DNA of 64,000 nucleotides from Alcanivorax sp. 24. Its GTDB lineage: Bacteria > Pseudomonadota > Gammaproteobacteria > Pseudomonadales > Alcanivoracaceae. This document shows positions 17,245 through 26,307 of the stretch, piece after piece. The position numbers and the translations under genes are program-made. The stretch covers positions 81,859-145,858 of the forward strand of contig NZ_SNUA01000012.1 in NCBI RefSeq assembly GCF_004360225.1, written 5' to 3'. The notes under the pieces were generated by a model. The model searched no databases and was not told where the DNA came from. It saw only the letters and a program-made list of their open reading frames with translations. Within the stretch, counting starts at the first letter, position 1. The number at the start of each line of letters is the position of its first letter.

Positions 17245-18429
17245 GTGTCGGACCTTGAACAGTTCCGCGCGGAAACCCGGGAGTGGTTGCAAGCCAACTG
17301 TCCCGAAGAGATGCGCCAACCCGTACGCGGCCCCGAGGACCACTGCTGGGGCGGTCGCAAATGGCAATTCCAATCCGACGCCCAGCGCGTCTGGATGGAG
17401 CGGATGGCCGAAAAAGGCTGGACCGCGCCACAATGGCCGCAAGAATATGGCGGCGGTGGTCTGACCCCGGAACAGGCGGCGATCCTCGACGAAGAAATGA
17501 AGCGCATCAACGCACGTTCCCCGGTGAGCAACTTCGGTTTCTGGATGCTCGGCCCGGCTCTGCTGAAGTTCGGCAGCGACGAACTCAAGCGCAAGCACCT
17601 CCCGCCGATCTGCCGCGGCGAGATCCGCTGGTGCCAGGGTTATTCCGAACCGAATGCCGGTTCCGACCTGGCCAGCCTGCAAACCCGCGCCGAAGACCAA
17701 GGCGACCACTTCCTCGTCAACGGCCAGAAAATCTGGACCTCCTACGCGGACAAAGCGGACTGGATTTTCTGCCTGGTGCGCACCGACCCCAACGCCACCA
17801 AGCACAACGGCATTTCCTTCGTGCTGTTCGATATGGAAACCCCGGGCGTGACCACTCGTCCGATCGAGTTGATCTCCGGCGAATCACCGTTCTGTGAAAC
17901 CTTCTTTGACGACGTCAAAGTGGAAAAAGACGCCGTGGTCGGTGAACTGAACCGTGGCTGGGACGTGGCCAAGTATCTGCTCACCCACGAGCGCAACAAC
18001 ATCGGCGGCGAGCCGCCGGGCTACCTGAAAGGGCGCGCCCTGGGGCCGCTGGCCGCCGAGCACGTGGGCACCGAGAACGGCAAGCTGGCGGACAGCGCCC
18101 TGCGCGCCGACATCGCCCGCCTGGAAACCGATCACATGGCGTTCCGCGCTCTGGTCGCCAAGGTGCGCGCGGAAGCGGAAGCCGGCGAAGGAGTCGGCGC
18201 TCTGTCCGCGGTACTCAAGTACTACGGCACCGAACTCAACAAACGCCGCTATGAGTTGATGATGGACGCCATGGGCGCCGAAGGTCTGGAATGGGAAAGC
18301 GAGCGCACTCAGGGCGGCATGTTCGCCAGTGAGTGGCTGCGCTCCAAGGGTAACTCCATTGAAGGTGGTACCTCCGAGGTGATGCTGGGCATCGTTTCCA
18401 AACGGGTACTGGGTCTGCCGGACGCTTAA
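17245..18429 (+). CDS. Acyl-CoA dehydrogenase (first of adjacent pair)
   Basis: A 394-residue acyl-CoA dehydrogenase with FAD/substrate motif WCQGYSEPNAGSDLASL, beta-domain VNGQKIWTSYADKADW and the C-terminal SIEGGTSEVMLGIV. The MCAD-type catalytic Glu position (YEGT) is Gly here (EGGTS), as in many bacterial relatives that place the base elsewhere. The GTG at 17245 has AGGAGG six bases upstream and is preferred over an in-frame GTG 14 codons earlier. A second, divergent dehydrogenase gene follows 27 bp later, a layout typical of heteromeric alpha2beta2 dehydrogenases (ChsE1-ChsE2/FadE28-29 type). Confidence 0.93.
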   Translation: MSDLEQFRAETREWLQANCPEEMRQPVRGPEDHCWGGRKWQFQSDAQRVWMERMAEKGWTAPQWPQEYGGGGLTPEQAAILDEEMKRINARSPVSNFGFWMLGPALLKFGSDELKRKHLPPICRGEIRWCQGYSEPNAGSDLASLQTRAEDQGDHFLVNGQKIWTSYADKADWIFCLVRTDPNATKHNGISFVLFDMETPGVTTRPIELISGESPFCETFFDDVKVEKDAVVGELNRGWDVAKYLLTHERNNIGGEPPGYLKGRALGPLAAEHVGTENGKLADSALRADIARLETDHMAFRALVAKVRAEAEAGEGVGALSAVLKYYGTELNKRRYELMMDAMGAEGLEWESERTQGGMFASEWLRSKGNSIEGGTSEVMLGIVSKRVLGLPDA

Positions 18430-18456
18430 GGAGCCCCTTTTCTGGGAGTAAAGACT

Positions 18457-19542
18457 ATGAGACTGAACGACGAACAACAGATGCTCCAGGACTCCGTGGC
18501 CCGGCTGATGGCCGACAAGGGCCCGGTGTCCCGCCTGCGCGAGCTGCGTGACAGCCGCGACGAGAAAGGCTATGACCAGCCCCTGTGGCAAGCCATGGTG
18601 GAAGCTGGCCTGACCGGCATTCTGGTGCCCGAGGAACATGGCGGCATCGCCTTTGGCCTGGTCGGCGCCGGCCTGGTGGCCCAGGAAATCGGCCGCAATC
18701 TCTCGGTGACTCCGTTCCTGTCCACCGCGGTATTGGGCGCCACCGCGCTGAGCACCGGCGCCACCGCCGAGCAGCAAAGCCAATGGCTACCGGCCATCGC
18801 CGAAGGCACCGCGCTGGTGGCCCTGGCCGTGGACGAAGGCGCCAAGCATCGTCCCGACAACCTGAGCACCCGTTATGAAGGCGGCAAGATCAGCGGCGAC
18901 AAACTGCTGGTCCTGGACGGCCACGTGGCCGACCTGTTGCTGGTCGCCGCCACCGATGGCCAGGATATCGCCCTTTACCTGGTAGACCCGAAAGCGTCCG
19001 GCGTCACCATCGAGCGGACCATCATGGCCGACAGCCGTAACGCCGCCCGCATCCACTTCGATAACGTTGACGCCGAACCCATGGCCGACGGCGCCGCCGC
19101 TCTGCGGGCCGCTCTGCGCGCCGGCCGCGCGGTACTGGCCGCGGAACTGGCGGGCCTGTCCCGGGAGGTGTTCGAACGCACCCTGGGCTACCTGAAGGAA
19201 CGCAAGCAGTTCGGCCGTCTGATCGGTACTTTCCAGGCATTGCAGCATCGTGCCGCGCAGTTGATGATCGATGTCACCATGACCGAAGCGCTGGCGCTTC
19301 AGGCCCTGGATGCCTGCGACAACAACGCCGACAACGCCGATGCCCAGGTGTTCGCCGCCAAGGGCAAAGCCGCCCGCACCGCCCTGCTGGCCGGCCAGGA
19401 AGGCGTGCAGATGCACGGTGGTATCGGTATGACCGACGAGTTCGATATCGGCTTCTTCCTGAAGCGGGCCCGCGCCGGTGGCGAAACCCTCGGTGACGCC
19501 AACTTCTGCGCTGACCGCTTCGCCACGCTTGGCGGTTATTGA
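18457..19542 (+). CDS. Acyl-CoA dehydrogenase (second of adjacent pair)
   Basis: A 361-residue protein with the acyl-CoA dehydrogenase fold but weak N-terminal FAD motifs: an ALAVDEGAKHRP region replaces the usual TEPxAGSD segment. The C-terminal half is clear, with YLKERKQFGRLIGTFQALQHRAAQ and QMHGGIGMTDEFDIGFFLKRA. The degeneration and shorter length suggest the non-catalytic or half-site partner of the upstream dehydrogenase in a heterotetramer. It lies 27 bp downstream of the first dehydrogenase and 55 bp before the MaoC gene, within the operon. Confidence 0.9.
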   Translation: MRLNDEQQMLQDSVARLMADKGPVSRLRELRDSRDEKGYDQPLWQAMVEAGLTGILVPEEHGGIAFGLVGAGLVAQEIGRNLSVTPFLSTAVLGATALSTGATAEQQSQWLPAIAEGTALVALAVDEGAKHRPDNLSTRYEGGKISGDKLLVLDGHVADLLLVAATDGQDIALYLVDPKASGVTIERTIMADSRNAARIHFDNVDAEPMADGAAALRAALRAGRAVLAAELAGLSREVFERTLGYLKERKQFGRLIGTFQALQHRAAQLMIDVTMTEALALQALDACDNNADNADAQVFAAKGKAARTALLAGQEGVQMHGGIGMTDEFDIGFFLKRARAGGETLGDANFCADRFATLGGY

Positions 19543-19597
19543 GCCCGGATGGGAGCGGGTACGCCCGCTCCTCCAGTGACGATCAGGAGATAATAAT

Positions 19598-20065
19598 ATG
19601 TTCAACAACAAACTCAGCGTCGAACAACTGCGGGCCAAGGTGGGCGAGGATCTGGGTACCTCCCGCTGGTTCCCGGTATCCCAGGAACGCATTGATCAAT
19701 TCGCCGACCTCACCGAGGATCCGCAGTGGATCCACATCGACCCGGAACGGGCGGCCAAGGAAACACCTTTCGGCGGCACCATCGCCCACGGTTTCCTCAG
19801 CCTGTCCCTGCTGTCCGCCATGGCCATGGACGTGGTACCCGGCGTGCAAGGCACGGTGATGGGTATCAACTACGGGTTCGACAAGATCCGTTTTCTCAAC
19901 CCGGTACGCTCCGGCTCCCAGGTGCGCGGCCACTTCAAACTGGCCCAGGTGGAACCCCGGGGCGACAACCAGTTGTTGATCCGCTATGCCATCTCCGTGG
20001 AGATCGAAGGCGTGGACAAGCCCGCCATCGCCTGCGAATGGCTGAGCCTGGTGGTGTTGGGGTAA
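19598..20065 (+). CDS. MaoC-family (R)-specific enoyl-CoA hydratase
   Basis: A 155-residue hotdog-fold hydratase. The hydratase-2 motif is present: FADLTEDPQWIHID (about residues 32-45), then AAKETPFGGTIAHGFLSLSLL. Asp and His in this motif hydrate trans-2-enoyl-CoA to (3R)-hydroxyacyl-CoA. This stereochemistry fits the next gene, an MFE-2-type (3R)-hydroxyacyl-CoA dehydrogenase. A 273-bp repeat-containing gap separates the two genes. GGAGA precedes the ATG. Confidence 0.92.
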   Translation: MFNNKLSVEQLRAKVGEDLGTSRWFPVSQERIDQFADLTEDPQWIHIDPERAAKETPFGGTIAHGFLSLSLLSAMAMDVVPGVQGTVMGINYGFDKIRFLNPVRSGSQVRGHFKLAQVEPRGDNQLLIRYAISVEIEGVDKPAIACEWLSLVVLG

Positions 20066-20100
20066 ACGATCGGACGCTGAACGAATCGCAGTCGATGTCC

Positions 20101-20284
20101 CATAATTCGCTTACACGCAACACGCTGGCACGCCTGCATGCCAATTCGCTGGCAAGCCAGCTTCCCACGGAAGGGGTTACAACGCTGCTGTGGGAAGCTG
20201 CCTTGGCAGCGAATACTGTGCCCATTCATGTCTGCAAGACTACGAGGTTTTGCGTGTTGCGTGTAGGCGTGCCAGCGAATTATG
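20101..20284. repeat. Heptamer-bracketed element with internal BIME
   Basis: The outer 10 bp (20101-20110 and 20275-20284) are perfect inverted repeats. Just inside, GCTTACACGCAACACGC (20109-20125) pairs with 20252-20268 with one mismatch. The spacer contains an imperfect inverted pair of REP palindromes, 20144-20168 and 20190-20214. The element sits inside the beta-oxidation operon, between the MaoC and SDR genes, where a stable RNA fold could separate the two halves of the transcript. Confidence 0.9.
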
Positions 20285-20338
20285 AACACCATGAATCACG
20301 ATCTCCCTGGTGCACCGACAATATTCAGGAGAACATTG

Positions 20339-21259
20339 ATGAGCATTAATTTCGAAGGCCGGGTGGCGATCGTCACCGGTGCCGCCAACGGCCTGGGCCG
20401 TTCCCACGCGCTGGAACTGGCCCGGCTGGGCGCCAAGGTGGTGGTCAATGATTTCGGCGGCGCCCGCGACGGCACCGGTGGCTCCAGCGAAGCCGCGGAA
20501 AAAGTGGTGGCGGAAATCGTCGAAGCCGGCGGCGAAGCCATCGCCAACGGTGCCGACGTGTCCAATCAGGAACAGGTGCAGGCCATGGTCCAGCAGACCC
20601 TGGACCAGTGGGGCCGCATCGACATCCTGGTCAACAACGCTGGTATCCTGCGCGACAAAAGCTTCGCGAAAATGGAAATGAGCGACTGGGACAAAGTGAT
20701 CGCCGTGCATCTCACCGGCTCCGCCATCTGCACCCGCGCGGTCTGGCCGGTAATGCGTGAGCAAGGCTACGGCCGGGTGATCATGACCACCTCCACCTCC
20801 GGTCTGTATGGCAACTTCGGCCAGACCAACTACGGCGCCGCCAAGATGGGCGTGGCCGGAATGATGAACACCCTCTGTCTGGAAGGTGAGAAGTACGACA
20901 TCAAGATCAACTGCGTGGCGCCCACCGCCGCCACCCGCATGACCGAGGATCTGATGCCCAAGGAAGTGCTGGCCCTGCTGGAACCCGGCGAGATCACTCC
21001 CGCGGTATTGTTCCTGGCCAGCGACCAGGCGCCCAACCGTCGCATCCTGCTGGCCGGCGCCGGCTGTTACGCCACCGTGCGTCTGATGGAGAGCGAAGGT
21101 ATCTATCTGCGGGAAGGTGAGCGCACGCCGGACGCCATCGCCGCCCATTTCGAGGAACTCGCGGACATGAGCAACGCCCGTGAAATGCACAACGGCGGCG
21201 AACATGTCTCCAAGATCCTGACCAAAGCCGCCCAGGCCAAAGGCATTAAACTGGGCTAA
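20339..21259 (+). CDS. MFE-2-type (3R)-hydroxyacyl-CoA dehydrogenase (SDR)
   Basis: A 306-residue SDR, longer than classical members. TGAANGLG (13-20) and VVVNDFGGARDGTGG with Asp after beta-2 (NAD-type) are the hallmark of the peroxisomal multifunctional enzyme type 2 / 17-beta-HSD4 dehydrogenase. NNAG and a YGAAK catalytic pair are present, and a roughly 60-residue C-terminal extension follows. It would oxidise (3R)-hydroxyacyl-CoA made by the MaoC hydratase upstream. The start at ATG 20339 has CAGGAGA upstream; the frame begins earlier inside the repeat without support. The thiolase follows 37 bp later. Confidence 0.92.
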   Translation: MSINFEGRVAIVTGAANGLGRSHALELARLGAKVVVNDFGGARDGTGGSSEAAEKVVAEIVEAGGEAIANGADVSNQEQVQAMVQQTLDQWGRIDILVNNAGILRDKSFAKMEMSDWDKVIAVHLTGSAICTRAVWPVMREQGYGRVIMTTSTSGLYGNFGQTNYGAAKMGVAGMMNTLCLEGEKYDIKINCVAPTAATRMTEDLMPKEVLALLEPGEITPAVLFLASDQAPNRRILLAGAGCYATVRLMESEGIYLREGERTPDAIAAHFEELADMSNAREMHNGGEHVSKILTKAAQAKGIKLG

Positions 21260-21296
21260 CCTGAACCCCCTTTTTATTTGAGCAACGAGGCCCATC

Positions 21297-22499
21297 ATGA
21301 GAGAAGCTGTCATTGTTTCCACCGCCCGCACCCCCATCGGCAAAGCCTACCGGGGTGCCTTCAACGATACCCAGGGTCAGGCTCTGGGTGCCCACGCCAT
21401 CAAGCACGCCGTGGAGCGCGCCAAGATCGATCCGGAAACCATCCAGGACGTGATCATGGGCGCCGCCCTGCAGCAAGGCAGCACCGGCGGTAACGTGGCT
21501 CGCCAGGCCGCTCTGCGCGCTGGCCTGCCGACCTCCGTTTCCGCCATGACCATGGACCGTCAGTGTTCCTCCGGCCTGATGTCCATCGCCACCGCCGCCA
21601 AGCAGATCATGGTGGATAACATGGACGTGGCCGTGGCTGGTGGCCTGGAATCCATCTCCCTGGTGCAGAACGACAAGCAGAACCGCTACCGCGCCGCGGA
21701 TCCATGGTTGAAGGAACACCGCCCGGACATCTACATGTCCATGCTGGAAACCGCTGAGATCGTCGCCGACCGCTACAACGTTTCCCGGGAAGCTCAGGAC
21801 GAATACGCCTATCAGTCCCAGATGCGTACCGCCGCCGCCCAGGAAGCCGGCAAGTTCGACGATGAAATCGTGCCCATGACCACCATCATGAAGGTCATGA
21901 ACAAGGAGACCAAAGAGGTTTCCGATCAGGAAGTGACCCTGTCCAAGGACGAGGGCAACCGTCCGCAAACCAAACTGGAAGACCTGCAGAAACTGCAGCC
22001 GGTGTTCAAGGATGGCCAGCAGGTGAGCGAAGGCCGCTTCATCACCGCCGGTAACGCCTCCCAACTGTCCGACGGCGCCAGCGCCAGCGTGCTGATGGAA
22101 GCCAAGGAAGCCGAGCGTCTGGGTCTGGCCCCGCTGGGTGCCTACCGTGGCATGGCCGTGGCCGGCTGCGATCCGAACGAAATGGGCATTGGTCCGGTGT
22201 TCGCCGTTCCCAAGCTGCTGCAACGCTTCGGTCTGAAAATCGATGACATCGGCCTGTGGGAACTGAACGAAGCGTTCGCCAGCCAGTGTCTGTACTGCCG
22301 TGACGAGCTGGGCATCGACCCGGAAAAATACAACGTCAACGGCGGCGCCATCTCCATCGGCCACCCCTACGGCATGTCCGGCGCCCGCATGGTCGGCCAC
22401 GCGCTGATCGAAGGTAAGCGTCGCGGCGCCAAGTACGTGGTGGTGAGCATGTGCATCGGCGGCGGCATGGGTGGCGCCGGTCTGTTCGAGGTATTCTGA
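21297..22499 (+). CDS. Acetyl-CoA C-acyltransferase (thiolase)
   Basis: A 400-residue thiolase with acyl-accepting Cys90 ([11 protein letters not shown]), His356 in [10 protein letters not shown] and the second Cys386 in [10 protein letters not shown]. It cleaves 3-ketoacyl-CoA with CoA to release acetyl-CoA or propionyl-CoA, completing the cycle encoded by the operon. It is the last gene; a GC-rich hairpin lies 22 bp after the stop. Length and motifs fit degradative thiolases rather than condensing enzymes. Confidence 0.95.
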   Translation: MREAVIVSTARTPIGKAYRGAFNDTQGQALGAHAIKHAVERAKIDPETIQDVIMGAALQQGSTGGNVARQAALRAGLPTSVSAMTMDRQCSSGLMSIATAAKQIMVDNMDVAVAGGLESISLVQNDKQNRYRAADPWLKEHRPDIYMSMLETAEIVADRYNVSREAQDEYAYQSQMRTAAAQEAGKFDDEIVPMTTIMKVMNKETKEVSDQEVTLSKDEGNRPQTKLEDLQKLQPVFKDGQQVSEGRFITAGNASQLSDGASASVLMEAKEAERLGLAPLGAYRGMAVAGCDPNEMGIGPVFAVPKLLQRFGLKIDDIGLWELNEAFASQCLYCRDELGIDPEKYNVNGGAISIGHPYGMSGARMVGHALIEGKRRGAKYVVVSMCIGGGMGGAGLFEVF

Positions 22500-22520
22500 T
22501 CCCATCCCCTCGATAACTCT

Positions 22521-22556
22521 CCGGCGGCCCTCCCCGGCCGCCGGATTCCCGGTTTT
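22521..22556 (+). terminator. Probable intrinsic terminator of the beta-oxidation operon
   Basis: A 9-bp perfect stem (CCGGCGGCC, loop CTCCCC, GGCCGCCGG; 22521-22544) ending in a short TTTT at 22553. It is placed just after the thiolase stop. The T-tract is weak and displaced, so termination efficiency is uncertain. Confidence 0.6.
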
Positions 22557-22717
22557 ACCGCACCAGCCTGGACGGCCTCCCAACCGGCCGTCCGCGTTGG
22601 CCGTGCCCCTACCCTCTCTGGGTACCCTTCCCCGGGCACGACCACATCATGAGGGCCGCTGGTGCGGTTTTTTTCGCCACCATTACTTTCTCCAGATAGA
22701 ATCTCCCACGGAGTAGC

Positions 22718-24853
22718 GTGGGAAGCGGTCTTGGCCGCGAATGCCCCCGGACCGTTGCCCATTCGCTTGCAAGCACGCTCCCACAGCGGCTTCGTAGCCC
22801 ATTGCCGTGGGAAGCGGCCTTGGCCGCGAATGCCCCCGAACCGTTGCCCATTCGCTTGCAAGCGCGCTCCCACAGCGGCTTCGTCGCCCATTGCCGTGGG
22901 AAGCGGCCTTGGCCGCGAATGCCCCCGGACCGTTGCCCATTCGCTTGCAAGCACGCTCCCACAGCGGCTTCGTAGCCCATTGCCGTGGGAAGCGGCCTTG
23001 GCCGCGAATACCCCCGGACCGTTGCTCACTCGCTTGCAAGCACGCTCCCACAGCGGCTTCGTCGCCCATTGCCGTGGGAAGCGGCCTTGGCCGCGAATGC
23101 CCCCGGACCGTTGCCCATTCGCTTGCAAGCACGCTCCCACAGAAGCTTCGTAGCCTGTTGCCGTGGGAAGCGGCCTTGGCCGCGAATACCCCTGGACCGT
23201 TGCCCATTCGCTTGCAAGCACGCTCCCACAGCGGCTTCGTAGCCCATTGCCGTGGGAAGCGGCCTTGGCCGCGAATACCCCCGGACCGTTGCCCATTCGC
23301 TTGCAAGCACGCTCCCACAGCGGCTTCGTAGCCTGTTGCCGTGGGAAGCGGTCTTGGCCGCGAATGCCCCCGGACCGTTGCCCATTCGCTTGCAAGCACG
23401 CTCCCACAGCGGCTTCGTCGCCCATTGCCGTGGGAAGCGGCCTTGGCCGCGAATACCCCCGGACCGTTGCCCATTCGCTTGCAAGCGCGCTCCCACAGCG
23501 GCTTCGTAGCCCATTGCCGTGGGAAGCGGCCTTGGCCGCGAATGCCCCCGGACCGTTGCCCATTCGCTTGCAAGCACGCTCCCACAGCGGCTTCGTAGCC
23601 CATTGCCGTGGGAAGCGGCCTTGGCCGCGAATGCCCCCGAACCGTTGCCCATTCGCTTGCAAGCGCGCTCCCACAGCGGCTTCGTCGCCCATTGCCGTGG
23701 GAAGCGGCCTTGGCCGCGAATGCCCCCGAACCGTTGCCCATTCGCTTGCAAGCGCGCTCCCACAGCGGCTTCGTCGCCCATTGCCGTGGGAAGCGGCCTT
23801 GGCCGCGAATGCCCCCGAACCGTTGCCCATTCGCTTGCAAGCGCGCTCCCACAGCGGCTTCGTCGCCCATTGCCGTGGGAAGCGGCCTTGGCCGCGAATG
23901 CCCCCGAACCGTTGCCCATTCGCTTGCAAGCGCGCTCCCACAGCGGCTTCGTCGCCCATTGCCGTGGGAAGCGGCCTTGGCCGCGAATGCCCCCGAACCG
24001 TTGCCCATTCGCTTGCAAGCGCGCTCCCACAGCGGCTTCGTCGCCCATTGCCGTGGGAAGCGGCCTTGGCCGCGAATGCCCCCGGACCGTTGCCCATTCG
24101 CTTGCAAGCACGCTCCCACAGCGGCTTCGTAGCCCATTGCCGTGGGAAGCGGCCTTGGCCGCGAATACCCCCGGACCGTTGCTCACTCGCTTGCAAGCAC
24201 GCTCCCACAGCGGCTTCGTCGCCCATTGCCGTGGGAAGCGGCCTTGGCCGCGAATGCCCCCGGACCGTTGCCCATTCGCTTGCAAGCACGCTCCCACAGA
24301 AGCTTCGTAGCCTGTTGCCGTGGGAAGCGGCCTTGGCCGCGAATACCCCTGGACCGTTGCCCATTCGCTTGCAAGCACGCTCCCACAGCGGCTTCGTAGC
24401 CCATTGCCGTGGGAAGCGGCCTTGGCCGCGAATACCCCCGGACCGTTGCCCATTCGCTTGCAAGCACGCTCCCACAGCGGCTTCGTAGCCTGTTGCCGTG
24501 GGAAGCGGTCTTGGCCGCGAATGCCCCCGGACCGTTGCCCATTCGCTTGCAAGCACGCTCCCACAGCGGCTTCGTCGCCCATTGCCGTGGGAAGCGGCCT
24601 TGGCCGCGAATACCCCCGGACCGTTGCCCATTCGCTTGCAAGCGCGCTCCCACAGCGGCTTCGTAGCCCATTGCCGTGGGAAGCGGCCTTGGCCGCGAAT
24701 GCCCCCGGACCGTTGCCCATTCGCTTGCAAGCACGCTCCCACAGCGGCTTCGTAGCCCATTGCCGTGGGAAGCGGCCTTGGCCGCGAATGCCCCCGAACC
24801 GTTGCCCATTCGCTTGCAAGCGCGCTCCCACAGCGGCTTCGTAGCGTGATCCG
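22718..24853. repeat. Tandem array of 24 x 89-bp REP/BIME units
   Basis: Twenty-four consecutive units with exact 89-bp period (24 x 89 = 2136 bp). Each unit carries two palindromes: GCGGCCTTGGCCGC, and GCTTGCAAGC within a GCGA/GCTCCCA frame. Its outer GTGGGAAGC/GCTCCCAC parts are inverted, so a unit equals a BIME. Units differ at a few diagnostic sites (tAcccc/tGcccc, ggacc/gaacc, gcAcgc/gcGcgc, cgtAgcc/cgtCgcc, a CTGTTG variant). The variant order shows units 3-10 repeated as units 16-23 (offset 1157 bp, 13 units), with one unit type five-fold in a row (units 11-15). It lies between convergent operons. No stop codon occurs in several frames on both strands, creating long spurious reading frames. 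Confidence 0.97.
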
Positions 24854-24904
24854 TGGGAACCAGCCTGCTGGCAATGGCGTTTTCAGCCCGTCAGGAAGGC
24901 CGCA

Positions 24905-26251
24905 TCACGTGGTCGCGAGCGCCGGCCGCGCCACAATCCTGGTCTTCACCACCGCCATGAGAATAAGACCGGCCACCAGCCAGAAGCCCGCCACTAGGTA
25001 GAGCGAGGCGTTGGGCGTCCCCGTGGCGGTGTTGACGAAAGACACCACCGAGGGCATGACCGCGGGTCCCAGATTGCCCAGGCTGCTGACCAGCGCGATA
25101 CCTCCGGCCGCGATCTTCTTGGGAATGACCTCACTGGTGGCGGCAAAGAACAGCGGCGTCGCTGACGACTGGCCAACCGTGAGAATAACCAGGCCCAGAA
25201 GCGACAACACCAGCGTGCCTTGAGTGAAGACGAGAACGACCGCACCGATCGCACACAATGAGCAGCAGAACATGAAATGCCGGCGCCGCTCGTTATGCCT
25301 GTCGGAGCTGCGCCCGATGAATACCATGGCGAAGACAGTAATCGCCGGGCCGATGGACGAAAGCAAACCGACGGTGAAAACATCCTTCACGCCCCAGCTT
25401 TTGATCAGTGTCGGCGCCCAGAACACCATCACGTAAGTGGCGCCCAGAACCAAAAAATACACAAGCGACATCACCCAGACCTGGGGGCTGGCCAGCAGTG
25501 TGCCAAATGAACCGTGCGAGGCTCCCTGGCCGGCCTGTGCCTCGTCATCGTCAAGCAGTTGGCGCAAACGGGACTTTTCATCAGCGGACAGCCAGTTGGC
25601 GTCTTCCGGTTTGTCCTTGAGATAAAAGAAAGCAAAAACGCCGAGAAATGTGGCGGGCAGGCCTTGCATGACGAACAGCCACTGCCAACCCCGATACCCC
25701 ATCACACCATCCATGTACTTCATGATGGCACCCGACATGGGGCCCGCGAGCAGATAGGCGATAGTGGCACCGGTCATGAACAGGGCGATCGCCTTGTCAC
25801 GCCGCGGCCCCGGATACCAATAGGTCAGATACAGAATGATGCCGGGAAAGAAACCGGCCTCGAAGACCCCCAGCAAGAAGCGCAGGACATAGAACACCGT
25901 GGTGGTTTGCACAAACATCATGGCCGAAGCGACCAGGCCCCAGCAGAACATAATACGCAGCAGGGTTTTACGCGCGCCGATCCGCTCGAGAATCAGGTTG
26001 CTGGGCACCTCGAACAGAAAGTAACCGACAAAGAAGACACCCGCGCCAAAGGCGTAGGCGGCATCACTGAATGGCAGCGACTCCTTCATCTGTAACTGTG
26101 CAAAACCGATATTAACGCGGTCGAGGAAGGCGATGATGTAACAGACGATCAACAGTGGCAGCAGACGCCAACTGATTTTGGAAAACAACGCCTCATCCCG
26201 TGGGCTGTACTGAACGGTGGGCGCCTTGTGATCCGGAGCATGGTGAGCCAT
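24905..26251 (-). CDS. MFS transporter, anion:cation symporter (ACS)-type
   Basis: A 448-residue, 12-helix major facilitator. The first helix SWRLLPLLIVCYIIAFLDR with the DRVNIGFAQ motif is typical of the ACS family (phthalate, tartrate and other organic-anion symporters), as are VPSNLILERIGARKTL and FFPGIILYLTYWYPGPRRDKA. It imports an organic anion with protons. I chose ATG 26251 (GGGAGA upstream) over an extension that would nearly reach the ligase stop. It lies 56 bp downstream of the acyl-CoA ligase, so uptake and CoA activation of the same acid is the natural inference. Confidence 0.9.
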   Translation of the reverse strand: MAHHAPDHKAPTVQYSPRDEALFSKISWRLLPLLIVCYIIAFLDRVNIGFAQLQMKESLPFSDAAYAFGAGVFFVGYFLFEVPSNLILERIGARKTLLRIMFCWGLVASAMMFVQTTTVFYVLRFLLGVFEAGFFPGIILYLTYWYPGPRRDKAIALFMTGATIAYLLAGPMSGAIMKYMDGVMGYRGWQWLFVMQGLPATFLGVFAFFYLKDKPEDANWLSADEKSRLRQLLDDDEAQAGQGASHGSFGTLLASPQVWVMSLVYFLVLGATYVMVFWAPTLIKSWGVKDVFTVGLLSSIGPAITVFAMVFIGRSSDRHNERRRHFMFCCSLCAIGAVVLVFTQGTLVLSLLGLVILTVGQSSATPLFFAATSEVIPKKIAAGGIALVSSLGNLGPAVMPSVVSFVNTATGTPNASLYLVAGFWLVAGLILMAVVKTRIVARPALATT

Positions 26252-26307
26252 GACAGGTCTCCCTTTTTGTTCTTTCGTTTTATCGTTGTTGGGCTGCTCG
26301 ACAGGCG

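Noticed and set aside
22718-24853. CRISPR array
   Set aside because: Units are 89 bp, all nearly identical with no unique spacers, each is internally palindromic, and no cas genes are nearby.
22367-24874. Long reading frames on both strands across the 89-bp array, apparently encoding repetitive proteins
   Set aside because: 89 is not a multiple of 3 and the unit has no stop in several frames, so long frames arise automatically on both strands. There are no ribosome sites and no codon bias, and the frames run into flanking gene shadows.
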